DNA from: a virus
Strand: one strand, 5' to 3'
DNA length: 21,554 nt
Virus record (IMG/VR): IMGVR_UViG_3300025305_000173
Location: 1-21,554 of that record
The stretch's first letter is position 1. Every line of letters starts with the position of its first letter. Below the pieces are notes generated by a model. The model saw nothing but the letters and a program-made list of their open reading frames with translations, was not told the DNA's origin and did no database searches. Both the position numbers and the translations under genes were made by a program. Of this stretch, positions 7,206-15,141 are shown piece after piece.

Positions 7206-7679
7206 CTATACTCCTGTTCCTGCTAGGGTTGCGCTCCCATTAACTATAAGAGGGACGGTTATATCGGCAATGCGGTACATACTACCCCCGACATCTATAT
7301 ACCCATAATCGACCCGCATCTGAGTACCATCCATGCCAGCAGCATCTATGGACATAATGCTGGATTCTAAGTCTGTATCTCCTAGAAGGTTCTCCATTAA
7401 CTTGGATACACTAATTGCCACTTCTGTTTCTATATTCTTTTGTGGATCGGATTCTGCTGCAAGCATATCTTTGTACACTCTAATAATGACAACGTGATTC
7501 TCCCTGGTCTGGCCTCCTGCATATATCAGGTTGACCCCCACGGATTGCATAAAGACAGCAGTATGCAATCCTTGTGACAGAGGCTGTTTAGGCTCTCCGA
7601 TCTGGACAGACTGAAACAATCCTATGTCTTGCACATAGGTCTTTACTGCATCAAGGCTGCTACTAATATCAAAGGCCAC
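7206..7679 (-). CDS. Tail terminator protein (gpU-like)
   Basis: The 157-aa protein is the first tail gene after the neck protein and just before the tube genes, the standard place of the terminator, which caps the finished tube and joins it to the head. It shows an N-terminal amphipathic helix (LDAVKTYVQDIGLFQSVQIG), then alternating strands (HTAVFMQSVGVNLIY, HVVIIRVYKDML), a helix (ETEVAISVSKLMENLLGD) and a final strand pair with MYRIADITVPLIVNG, consistent with the alpha/beta gpU fold. It starts with GTG sharing bases with the previous TAG (TAGTG), with GGAG just upstream, so it is coupled to the neck gene. Confidence 0.75.
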   Translation of the reverse strand: MAFDISSSLDAVKTYVQDIGLFQSVQIGEPKQPLSQGLHTAVFMQSVGVNLIYAGGQTRENHVVIIRVYKDMLAAESDPQKNIETEVAISVSKLMENLLGDTDLESSIMSIDAAGMDGTQMRVDYGYIDVGGSMYRIADITVPLIVNGSATLAGTGV

Positions 7680-8113
7680 TACACTCCATTCATTCTGGAG
7701 GCAAGTTGTCTAACGAACTTTCTCGCCTCATTCTTAACTTGTCGATTTAACCATTGACCCGTTTTCCTAAAAGCTGCATACCCAGGAAATCGCAGAGGGC
7801 TATTCCTTGAAGATATACCTTCCAGCCACGGCCCATAGACCACATTCCCATCACTAATCTCGCCCTTCAATCCTTGCACTTTGCCATTAACATTTCGCCT
7901 GTAATGACCAGTGCTGGCCGAACCTACCCTATTTCTCTCTGCTGCCTGGAAGGACAAATACACCCCACGAGGACGAGGAGCCAGCATTCCATCAAGTCTT
8001 TGCTCACCCATCTCTACCAGTCTCCTGATGAACAATTCTGTAGTGTTCCTCGTGACCCTCCTGGGTCTATTAAATAACGGGCCACTGGCCTTTACCTCTA
8101 ACCCAAATCCCAT
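7679..8113 (-). CDS. Neck / head-tail joining protein (HK97 gp10-like)
   Basis: A basic 144-aa protein encoded between the connector and the tail terminator. The N-terminal helix (TRNTTELFIRRLVEMGEQRL), the central YGPWLEG motif at about 92-98 and the C-terminal basic helix (GQWLNRQVKNEARKFVRQLA) match the general plan of HK97 gp10-type tail completion proteins. Its start overlaps the connector stop (TAATG), with GGGAGG about ten bases upstream. It would help close the neck between the connector ring and tail terminator. It could alternatively be classed as a head closure protein, as no separate gene for that role is visible. Confidence 0.65.
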   Translation of the reverse strand: MGFGLEVKASGPLFNRPRRVTRNTTELFIRRLVEMGEQRLDGMLAPRPRGVYLSFQAAERNRVGSASTGHYRRNVNGKVQGLKGEISDGNVVYGPWLEGISSRNSPLRFPGYAAFRKTGQWLNRQVKNEARKFVRQLASRMNGV

Positions 8114-9210
8114 TAAACCACCGCCTCCCTGGTCTTCCGGTAATAGGCCACCATTGAAGTGCGGAGTTGGGTTACAGTCGCCCCTTCCAATTCTCTGTCT
8201 GGGAATGTCCCTGCATTAACGAACCCCGTGCCAGTTGTAGTCCTTGCCCACCCTGCGTTCTCCTGGTGGTAGGTAGATAACGCCTCGGCTAGACACCACC
8301 TGGCAACGTCATTATCTGGGGTGTACTTACTGATAGTCGCATCATCCGAATGGGATGCAGCGGTTGTACCGTTCAGCCCTCGTTCAATGGTTAGGGTTCG
8401 GTTCACATGGATGGCCGCATTGTTGCTATGTGCTGCAAGGACAGAACCATCCCATGCCCTGATAACTGTTAAGTCATTGGTGCTAACCGATACGACATAC
8501 ATCTGCTCAGACCCTATGCGGATGACCTCCCCCGCTACTATGCCATGACTGCTGTCCAGGGTAACCGTAACTGTAGCATTGGTTGCTGCCAGGTCGCTTC
8601 CCATATCCAAGAGGATACTCCCCCTGGCTGCAAAGCTGCGATCTGAAACGAATATCTGTTCACTATCAATTAACAGGGTGTCCCCGACATCTATCTTGCT
8701 TGCATCAGATACTACCAGGGTCGTGTCACTTGAACTAATACCACCCGAATCATCAACTGCTCCAGATGATTTTGTCTCGTTGCCCCAACCCCAGGAACCC
8801 GCAACGCTGATAGAGCGTTGTGGTGTATCCCCTGACTCGAACGAGGCTGTGCTGGACTCGTCAATCTCGATACGGTTGTATCTGCTATTGCCGTCCGGTT
8901 CTGGATTGTATGGCTCAAGAAAATAGTCGGATGAGGAGATGGTTGTGGGGCTAGTGTTCTGAGCCTTGGTTTGTAGGGTTGTGACCGAAAGCAAGTCCTG
9001 GTCTACCCATAGCACCGTCGCCAACCCTGGCCGTCGTTGAGGCCACCTGTATAGACGGGTCTGTGTCTTGGGTATGAAGTGTCTGCGAGTCCAACGTTCT
9101 ATATCACGGCTTGCCGCTTCTATGATTCGTTCAATGCCATCATTAAACTGACCGCCAGTTATACCAGCGGCAATCTTAAATCGCTCTCTGCTTATATACC
9201 AATTTGCCAT
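8113..9210 (-). CDS. Head-tail connector (gp6-like adaptor) with inserted duplicated beta module
   Basis: The two ends fit a gp6-like connector: an N-terminal helical part (residues 8-45, with FNDGIERIIEAASRDIERWT) and two C-terminal helices (VARWCLAEALSTYHQENAGW and LRTSMVAYYRKTREAVV), with a strand region from 50 to 140. The gp6 family is usually about 100-200 aa; this protein has 365. The extra length lies mainly at 151-295, where two related units occur: DASKIDVGDTLLIDSEQIFV (169-188) and the GIVAGEVIRIGSEQMYVV copy (223-240). These are followed by RAWDGSVLAAHSNNAAI (251-267) and RGLNGTTAASHSDDATI (277-293). The second copy appears nested inside the first. The connector docks on the portal after packaging; the insert probably projects outward at the neck. 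The start has GGAG six to seven bases upstream. Confidence 0.75.
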   Translation of the reverse strand: MANWYISRERFKIAAGITGGQFNDGIERIIEAASRDIERWTRRHFIPKTQTRLYRWPQRRPGLATVLWVDQDLLSVTTLQTKAQNTSPTTISSSDYFLEPYNPEPDGNSRYNRIEIDESSTASFESGDTPQRSISVAGSWGWGNETKSSGAVDDSGGISSSDTTLVVSDASKIDVGDTLLIDSEQIFVSDRSFAARGSILLDMGSDLAATNATVTVTLDSSHGIVAGEVIRIGSEQMYVVSVSTNDLTVIRAWDGSVLAAHSNNAAIHVNRTLTIERGLNGTTAASHSDDATISKYTPDNDVARWCLAEALSTYHQENAGWARTTTGTGFVNAGTFPDRELEGATVTQLRTSMVAYYRKTREAVV

Positions 9211-9253
9211 CTCGCTCCAATGCTTTCTATGGATAGGTGGCTATTCTAATCTG

Positions 9254-9430
9254 TTATGCTTTGCTTCCACCTGTCCAAGTATAGTTTCCCATCGGGCAGT
9301 TCCTTCTCCCCCTGGGGTGTATGTCTAGGATAGCCCCATCAAACGGACACGCTACAGGCGGGTCACGTTCCTCAATCGCCCTGGTTGTTTTATTCTCTTT
9401 GAGAATCGCTTGCAGTTGCTCCCACGACAT
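9254..9430 (-). CDS. Small 'MSWEQLQAIL' phage protein, 58 aa
   Basis: The frame is open from a TTG at 9466, but the ATG at 9430 is the likelier start because the protein then begins MSWEQLQAILKENK, the form I remember from a widespread small phage protein family encoded next to connector genes. It overlaps the previous gene by 41 bases; the ribosome site (AAGGCGG) is only fair. The second half reads ACPFDGAILDIHPRGRRNCP, with C28 and C45. This looks like a zinc-knuckle remnant in which the second Cys of each pair is not present, so metal binding is doubtful. The role is unknown. Confidence 0.68.
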   Translation of the reverse strand: MSWEQLQAILKENKTTRAIEERDPPVACPFDGAILDIHPRGRRNCPMGNYTWTGGSKA

Positions 9431-9638
9431 CTGCGTCCGCCTTTCCATTAGGAGATGCCTGGACAAAGACCATATCTTCTAAGCCAAGACTCCACCCTTG
9501 TCCTGTGATTCCTAGCGTATCCTGCAACGCTCTAAGATACAATGCAATATTACTCTCTGCTTGCTGCTTCTGTGAATACAGCAATCGGAGGGATTCTTTT
9601 GCACTGTCTGGTATCTCTATCCTATTATCTTCTGACAT
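9390..9638 (-). CDS. Small phage protein, 82 aa, function unknown
   Basis: An acidic small protein with a good ribosome site (AGAGGAG, about four bases before the ATG). Residues 10-45 form a long predicted helix (SAKESLRLLYSQKQQAESNI followed by ALYLRALQDTLGI), then a short Trp-containing region (GWSLGLEDMVFVQ) and a polar tail. This is reminiscent of unnamed phage proteins with a helical 'Q...AE..I..YL....D.L.I' core found beside head-tail genes. It may oligomerise through the helix. Its role is unknown. Confidence 0.68.
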   Translation of the reverse strand: MSEDNRIEIPDSAKESLRLLYSQKQQAESNIALYLRALQDTLGITGQGWSLGLEDMVFVQASPNGKADADVVGATASDSQRE

Positions 9639-9647
9639 AATTCTCCT

Positions 9648-9836
9648 CTATCTCGCTGGTACGGCGGTTGCTACGATATAACCACGGGCTTCTGCTTGGG
9701 CAATAGCCTCATTGATACTTGCTGCGGTCAGTAATAACTCGTTCAATAAAGGCGATGAACCACCAAAAGTCTCTAGATACCCCTTCCATGTATCACCGTC
9801 TCTTAGAATGTACACATAATTCCCTGACCTAGTCAT
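9648..9836 (-). CDS. Small protein, 62 aa, function unknown
   Basis: The frame can be extended to an ATG at 9890, but that would overlap the upstream gene by 40 bases. The ATG at 9836 lies after the upstream TAG and has AGGAGG ten bases before it, so I prefer the 62-aa product. The protein has a compact beta start (SGNYVYILRDGDTWKGYLET) and an Ala-rich helix (TAASINEAIAQAEARGYIVA). This looks like a small 'query a position, then helix' domain without any recognisable active site. It belongs to the accessory block upstream of the connector. Function unknown. Confidence 0.6.
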   Translation of the reverse strand: MTRSGNYVYILRDGDTWKGYLETFGGSSPLLNELLLTAASINEAIAQAEARGYIVATAVPAR

Positions 9837-9850
9837 GTGGGTAAGTCCTC

Positions 9851-10645
9851 CTACGAGTAAACATCCGAAATGATTGCTGCTATAGCCCATAGTACGTCGC
9901 TGGTGTTATCCCATGACCACGACATAGTTGTTGATGCGCCTGATGCTGTTTCGTAGCTGCCACCTTTACCACCTGATGTAAAGGCTCCAACTTGGGTCTG
10001 GCCACCACCTACAGCACCATTGGTTGCTGCTGCATCCGATAGAGAAATAGTATCAATCACTATCTGTCCTGCCGTTGTGGATATGGCCTGAGATTGAGAA
10101 GTTGTCGCTGATCCTGTTCCAGACAAAACTGTAGCTATACTGCCAGATTGCTTCACACCAGTTAACTCTATAATCTTCATTCCAGTTGAATAGTTTGCTG
10201 TTCTGTTCATTGTTGCACTGACCGTACCCGCTCCGCTAGAAGGGTTCAGCAAGCCCCATATCGAAAGCTCATGATATGGGTCAGACCCGAACTGGTCTGT
10301 CATAGCAGCAGGGCCAACGTCTACAAGTTTAGTGAAGGTCTCTGCGCTACCACCGCTCAGAGTAAATGTACAGCCTGTAGTCTCTACGGCTCCATCATCA
10401 TCTCGTACTTGCATAGACACAATCAATGCTCGACCAGTCCCAGAGCCTACGGTGATATCTCCTGTCACAGGAGAAGACGCTGCTCCATAGTTTCGGTCTA
10501 CACTCTGAACAAAAGCAGGAGGGCCGAAGGACGGGGCTGAAAACTCTATGCCATTTATCTTTTCGATATTAGCATCAGTCCTGCCGTTTACCTTTTCAAT
10601 ACTGGCAAAGGCAATACCATTTATTTTTTCAACTTCTTGTGCCAT
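9851..10645 (-). CDS. Structural beta protein with N-terminal 11-residue repeats (264 aa)
   Basis: The start overlaps the fibre gene stop (TAATG), so the two are coupled. Residues 5-37 are three tandem 11-residue repeats, VEKINGIAFAS, IEKVNGRTDAN and IEKINGIEFSA. The rest is a Gly/Ser/Thr-rich beta domain (DITVGSGTGRALIVSMQVRD; STGMKIIELTGVKQSGSI; TMSWSWDNTSDVLWAIAAII) of the kind seen in phage surface proteins and secreted adhesins. The repeat has the look of a short anchor or shaft that could pair with another virion protein. The next-door giant fibre makes a head-decoration or fibre-tip partner plausible. I see no enzymatic motif. Placing it in the virion is an inference from context and composition. 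Confidence 0.65.
   Translation of the reverse strand: MAQEVEKINGIAFASIEKVNGRTDANIEKINGIEFSAPSFGPPAFVQSVDRNYGAASSPVTGDITVGSGTGRALIVSMQVRDDDGAVETTGCTFTLSGGSAETFTKLVDVGPAAMTDQFGSDPYHELSIWGLLNPSSGAGTVSATMNRTANYSTGMKIIELTGVKQSGSIATVLSGTGSATTSQSQAISTTAGQIVIDTISLSDAAATNGAVGGGQTQVGAFTSGGKGGSYETASGASTTMSWSWDNTSDVLWAIAAIISDVYS
10535..10633 (-). repeat. Three tandem 33-base units coding I-E-K-(I/V)-N-G repeats
   Basis: Codons 5-37 of the 264-aa gene encode three 11-residue units sharing the core (V/I)EK(I/V)NG. The unit length is exact across the three copies, while the residues after NG vary (IAFAS, RTDAN, IEFSA). This is a protein-level repeat; the DNA copies have diverged. Confidence 0.85.
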
Positions 10646-13600
10646 TATGCATGCTCGATTATGTCTAAGGATGGGTTAATAAACGCACTACGAACACCAG
10701 TTGCAACTCCGATAACTTGGATGAAGTCACCGTCATCACTGGGCCGAGTAGTGGTGAGAGTCCCTGGTGTTTCTGGGGCGTACAGGTCAACACCAACGGT
10801 CATATTACCGCCGAATCCACCGTCATCCCTATAGACACCATGAGTAAGTACACGAACTGAACTGCCGGCAGAACCCTGTGCTTCAATGGCAATCCCTATG
10901 ACTGGCATCTTGGCAGCATCATTAGCGTCTGCCCTTCCAACCCTGCCTGTCGTTGTGCTGACATATACAGCATCAAACTGGGTAATAGCTTCAACCGCAA
11001 GAAACTCTATAACGATTCCTTGAACAGTATTATCGGTAGTCGGGGTTCCTGCTGCTGATTCAAATTCAATAAACTTACTGTCAGCAACCGCGACATCTTG
11101 TGCGAATGTAATTCCTCCACCATCAGCAATAGTTGCAGAAAGGTCACCGTCACTATAATCAATGGTGCGTATCTGAAGACTGCCTGTAGTGGTGAGTGTA
11201 TTAGAGCCAAGGTCAACGGCTGCTGAGAACGTGGTTGCTTTGGCTACCGTGATAGCTTCGGAACTGTTGGTAGTAGTGAACGTGATGTAGGCATTATTGG
11301 CTTCCTCGATTATCAGGGCTGATGCCTGGTCGTCTGGAATCTTGATGCTATTCTCCCCTGCGTTGGTAAACTGCAACGCCCCATCAGCACCACCGGACAG
11401 AACCAGGTCACCGGCGATATCCGCTGAACTGGAGAGGTCTAGGGTTGCTGCATCCAATTCCCCTGTTAGAGTAACATTCCTAAATGACCCGATGTCTTTA
11501 TTGGAATCAACTACTACTGCCAAACTAGCTGTCACTGACCCTGCTGAAACAGCGTCCAGGACATTCACCTCGGCTGCGGTTGTAGTGACTGCTGTGCCAC
11601 CTATCATCAATTTGTTTTGGGCAATATCTATAAACGTATTCCCTGCTGTTAGTAGCTTATCTTCTGATTGATCCCATAAGAGATATGCACTGGCGGTTGC
11701 ACCAAAGAGTTTAACGTCATGTCCTGTATCATCCACGCCAACTGTTAAAGTTCCAGTTAGTTGCATATCGCTTCCATCAAAGGTTAGGTTGGCTTCTCCA
11801 TTGATAGCAGTAGAATTAACAAAGGTGACAATTCTATTATCCGCTCCATTGGTTGTCGCACTAACCCCTCCAACAGCATCTTCCCATGCTACCCCACTAC
11901 CAGTAGAAGTTAAGACCTGTCCGTCACTACCTTGTGACCCGCCTACTGTAATATTGTCCAGTTCGGCTGTGCCGTCTACATCTAAATCAGTGCCGACAAA
12001 TAGTTTCTTAGCTATACTGGCTCCACCCTCTACCCTTAATATCCCTGTATCACCAGAGCCATCAGTGGAATCTGTTGTACCTGTCAGGTCTACAACTCCT
12101 GTAAATGTAGCTGATAAGTCATCGCTGATTGTGAGTGCGGTTGCCTGTGAGTTCAGAGAACTTCCAGACCCGCCCGCATTTGCCGTCTGGAATATAATGT
12201 CTCCACCCGCTCCAGAACCTTTGCCCTGTCCACCTTGAATCGTTAAAGCCCCGCCAGATATGTTGCTCGTGGTTCCTGCTGTAGTGTTGCCTCCAGCAAT
12301 GCTTACCCCCGTTCCTGCTGCATTGTGGGCTGTTGCTACAGGAGTGACAACGCTTCCGTCAAATGTCCAAACCCCATCAAGCAAGATAGCTGAACCTGAT
12401 GCTGGCTCTAGATTAATCGCTGCACCAGAGTCCAGGGTCAAGGCTCCTACAGAATCTATATCTACCGTTCCATCTGCTGTTATCTGTATATTCCCTGCCG
12501 CTGCTGCCGCATCGGTAGTGACAATTGAAAGGGTTCCATTGGTTCCTGCGGTAAAGACAACGGTATCACTCGTATCACCTGTCATCGTGATGACCTTGCC
12601 ATTGAGGTTTATGTCATCTATAACTGCCTCTGTTATGGCAGAGTTTGTTCCTAGTGTTACTCCATCAATCGCTCCGCCGTCTATGTTGATAGCATCCAGG
12701 GCTGCGCTTTCTATAAAGTTCGCTCTAGTCATCTTTCTGAGCGTTCCCCCTGCACCATCATCAATGACGATTAGGTCAGCATCGGCGATGGTTGTAGAAG
12801 CGGTCATGTTCTGGATGTCTAGCGTGAGGACACTATTCGCATCTGATAACCCTGTACTTGTTACCGTTCCTGCGATAACCCCTACCAGGTCTGCCAATGC
12901 TTCCTTCTTAGCTGTACCTGTACCACCCCCATCAAGGAACACAATGAAGTCGCCGTCAGCTATGGTGGTGTCTGCTAATAAAGCAGGGGAGTCTTTAATC
13001 AGATTATCTACTCCATACCGCTTGATTGTTCCACCGTCACTAATCAGCAGTTCATCTTCAGATGCAAGGCCAGTTGCTGCTAACTCTGTTTGTCCAGAGA
13101 TAACGTTGTTGTTCAACATACCTGATTCGACTGCGGTGCTTTGGATAGTTCCCGCCCCTGTTACATTACCTGACCCATCAAAGGATGCGGATGTCCAGGC
13201 GACATCGCCTGTCATTGCAATCGTTCTGCCAGTTGCTAATGCTGTTGCAGTTGTAGCGTTGCCAGATAAAGGGCCGGCAAACGCATCACTTGTAACCGTT
13301 CCATCAAAGTAGGCATTTTTGAATTCAACATCAGCAGTTCCAAGGTCGATATCATTAGTAGATGCCGGCTTGATTACGCCATCAATAATACTTACCTGGG
13401 CTGTACCGTTCAGCTTGAAGATGGTTCCTGCTGCATCCGCAGGGTCTATGACCACCTCCCCATCTACATCCAGGGTCAAATCGGCTGCGGCTGCATCGTC
13501 GTCTGTAGTGGTTAATGTGGTTGCTCCATGTGTGGCAACGGCTATTGTCATCAAGTCACCGGTGTCAGAACTGTCAGTAATCTGTAACGTACTGGCATTG

Positions 13601-14610
13601 AGGTTTAGATAATCCACTTGTAATGCAGCTAGGGTTCCTATAGAAGTGATGTTAGTCTGTGCTGCCGTAGCAAGTGTTCCTTCAAGTTCATTGACCGCTA
13701 AATTGGCTAATGTGAAGCCACTGGTAGTGTTTACCGTGGTGGTTGGTTCTTCATGGCTGTTTCCAGAGGTAGCAAATAGCTTCCACTTATCGCTATCAGA
13801 AGCATCTCTGAATAAACCAGAAAACTTCTTGCCTGAGTCGGTATACTCAGCAAAGATACCCAGGTCTACGCTGTCTGCGTTATTGTCATTCCCCAGATGG
13901 AATAGCGGGTCATCTATAACAGTAGTTGAACTACTAATCGTAGTGGTTGAACCTTGCACCTCTATGCTGCCACTGAACACAACTGTTCCCGCAACCGTTA
14001 GAGTAGAACCATCGGAGGACATATACTCACCACCCCTATCATAGAAGTAGAGTTTGTCCACAATGCGAACATCTCCATCTAATACATCGAGAGATGTTTG
14101 CCCATTGGTTCCTGTAATCTGTAGGACTTCTTCAGAAGAATCCCAGGTAAGGTTATCTCCTGATGTACCAGAGTAGAAGATTACATCGTTGCCGCTGCCA
14201 TCAGAACCTACAGATAAGGCTCCTGTCGGTACAACGTTGATGGTAGTATTTGATCTGATTCTAGAGGCATCGTCACCAGAGAAGTCCAGGGCTATGAAAC
14301 TATCCCTATCAGCATCAATAACGGCAACCGTTGTTTGCGTTATGCCGTCGAATAACCCAAGGTCTACTCCGTCCAAAGCGATACCAAAGCCAACAACAGG
14401 CACGTTGATATCACCCCCCACAGGTAAATCAAACGCCCAGTAGTTGGCATTGGCATCGGCAACTTCCCAAAAGGCTGCCCCAGTTCCGATCGTGCTTCTT
14501 GTCTCACCGTGAACAACGAGGTCGCCTGTGACAGTTAGGTTCTTAACCGTTCGGATGAAGCCCTCTGCCCCTATGCCCTTAACTCCTTCGGTTCTTGAGC
14601 CTGTAGTCAT
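10645..14610 (-). CDS. Giant repetitive fibre-like structural protein with cement-like C-terminus (1321 aa)
   Basis: By far the largest gene, starting after GAGGTGA. The protein is almost entirely Thr/Ser/Asp/Gly/Ala-rich beta sequence with very few cysteines or aromatics, as in phage fibres. Internal repeats are visible. The unit at 132-164 (GNDVIFYSG...LTWDSSEEVL) recurs at 955-987 (GHDVKLFGA...LLWDQSEDKLL). TTIADGDFIVFLDGG at 548-562 recurs as TTIADADLIVIDDGAGG at 606-622. A DDAAAADLTLDVDGEVVID stretch near 371-389 resembles one at 700-719. Residues 1196-1321 form a distinct end: FDAVYVSTTTGRVGRADAND, VIGIAIEAQGSAGSSVRVL and FIQVIGVATG resemble DUF2190-type capsid cement domains. The gene lies between capsid and connector genes, away from the tail tip, so a head fibre or decoration is more likely than a tail fibre. 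Confidence 0.75.
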   Translation of the reverse strand: MTTGSRTEGVKGIGAEGFIRTVKNLTVTGDLVVHGETRSTIGTGAAFWEVADANANYWAFDLPVGGDINVPVVGFGIALDGVDLGLFDGITQTTVAVIDADRDSFIALDFSGDDASRIRSNTTINVVPTGALSVGSDGSGNDVIFYSGTSGDNLTWDSSEEVLQITGTNGQTSLDVLDGDVRIVDKLYFYDRGGEYMSSDGSTLTVAGTVVFSGSIEVQGSTTTISSSTTVIDDPLFHLGNDNNADSVDLGIFAEYTDSGKKFSGLFRDASDSDKWKLFATSGNSHEEPTTTVNTTSGFTLANLAVNELEGTLATAAQTNITSIGTLAALQVDYLNLNASTLQITDSSDTGDLMTIAVATHGATTLTTTDDDAAAADLTLDVDGEVVIDPADAAGTIFKLNGTAQVSIIDGVIKPASTNDIDLGTADVEFKNAYFDGTVTSDAFAGPLSGNATTATALATGRTIAMTGDVAWTSASFDGSGNVTGAGTIQSTAVESGMLNNNVISGQTELAATGLASEDELLISDGGTIKRYGVDNLIKDSPALLADTTIADGDFIVFLDGGGTGTAKKEALADLVGVIAGTVTSTGLSDANSVLTLDIQNMTASTTIADADLIVIDDGAGGTLRKMTRANFIESAALDAINIDGGAIDGVTLGTNSAITEAVIDDINLNGKVITMTGDTSDTVVFTAGTNGTLSIVTTDAAAAAGNIQITADGTVDIDSVGALTLDSGAAINLEPASGSAILLDGVWTFDGSVVTPVATAHNAAGTGVSIAGGNTTAGTTSNISGGALTIQGGQGKGSGAGGDIIFQTANAGGSGSSLNSQATALTISDDLSATFTGVVDLTGTTDSTDGSGDTGILRVEGGASIAKKLFVGTDLDVDGTAELDNITVGGSQGSDGQVLTSTGSGVAWEDAVGGVSATTNGADNRIVTFVNSTAINGEANLTFDGSDMQLTGTLTVGVDDTGHDVKLFGATASAYLLWDQSEDKLLTAGNTFIDIAQNKLMIGGTAVTTTAAEVNVLDAVSAGSVTASLAVVVDSNKDIGSFRNVTLTGELDAATLDLSSSADIAGDLVLSGGADGALQFTNAGENSIKIPDDQASALIIEEANNAYITFTTTNSSEAITVAKATTFSAAVDLGSNTLTTTGSLQIRTIDYSDGDLSATIADGGGITFAQDVAVADSKFIEFESAAGTPTTDNTVQGIVIEFLAVEAITQFDAVYVSTTTGRVGRADANDAAKMPVIGIAIEAQGSAGSSVRVLTHGVYRDDGGFGGNMTVGVDLYAPETPGTLTTTRPSDDGDFIQVIGVATGVRSAFINPSLDIIEHA

Positions 14611-14619
14611 TCAGTCACC

Positions 14620-14988
14620 TCATCTGTAATACATTCGTAGAGTTCCTATTTTGCTATCACCTGCATTGCTCACAACCAGGGACAGCTTGCCATGAAAGGC
14701 GGCTCCGTCCTTCGCATCACCACCCGTCAGAACTTGCTCTGAGCTAGATGTATGCCTGTTCGCTAATCCACCCGCAGCTAAGTCTATGCCATCCTCATCA
14801 TTGACCACTATGTCATAGTTTGCACTCGGGGCGGTGCTAGATGGGTTTGTAGCCCATCTTAGCACCTGTCCGTTTACACTCTTCGTATCTTCTCCAGACA
14901 CATCTCCAGACCCATCACTTGTCCATGTCCACTCAACATACTTAACAGACTCGTGATCCTCATAAGAAATCGTTACGCTTCCTGCCAT
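14620..14988 (-). CDS. Small beta structural protein, 122 aa
   Basis: A 122-aa protein encoded immediately before the giant fibre, starting after a purine-rich GAGGGGGA run that is also the end of the acidic mini-gene. The sequence has VEWTWTSDGSGDVSG, then GQVLRWATNPSSTAPSANYD and IVVNDEDGIDLAAGG, followed by a beta C-terminus ending KIGTLRMYYR. From memory the 'W.SD..G......P...P...YD....DE.G.D...G' pattern occurs in an unnamed family of phage structural proteins near capsid genes. It may be a capsid decoration subunit or a base for the fibre. No catalytic residues or cysteines are apparent. Confidence 0.65.
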   Translation of the reverse strand: MAGSVTISYEDHESVKYVEWTWTSDGSGDVSGEDTKSVNGQVLRWATNPSSTAPSANYDIVVNDEDGIDLAAGGLANRHTSSSEQVLTGGDAKDGAAFHGKLSLVVSNAGDSKIGTLRMYYR

Positions 14989-14991
14989 AAC

Positions 14992-15132
14992 CTATTCCCC
15001 CTCTGATTCTTCTTCTTCCTCGCCGTCACCATCCCCTTCAGCTTCTTCTTGCTCAGTAGCTTCTTCGGCTGCTACTTCGGCTGCTGCATCAGCTTCTTCT
15101 TCGGTTCTTTCCCGCTCTGTTTCAGTTACCAC
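14992..15132 (-). CDS. Highly acidic mini-protein, 46 aa, GTG start
   Basis: A very short gene filling what would otherwise be the only gap of about 150 bases between structural genes. The GTG at 15132 has AGGAG six bases upstream and lies just after the beta-helix gene stop; the TAG at 14992 is followed four bases later by the next ATG. The product has 23 Asp/Glu in 46 residues, only two Arg and no Lys, and includes five consecutive Glu at 38-42. The distribution (TERERTEEEADAAAEVAAEE) predicts a helix with an acidic disordered tail. Possible roles are an acidic capsid or scaffold partner, a DNA-mimic or a chaperone-like peptide; none is supported beyond composition. The ribosome site and tight fit make it likely to be translated. 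Confidence 0.65.
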   Translation of the reverse strand: MVTETERERTEEEADAAAEVAAEEATEQEEAEGDGDGEEEEESEGE

Positions 15133-15141
15133 TTAAATCTC

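Noticed and set aside
12260-13312. 350-aa plus-strand open frame opposite the giant fibre gene
   Set aside because: It is a mirror of the biased Thr/Ala/Gly codons of the fibre, has a Val/Pro/Ser-rich non-protein-like sequence, and lies on the strand with no other gene.
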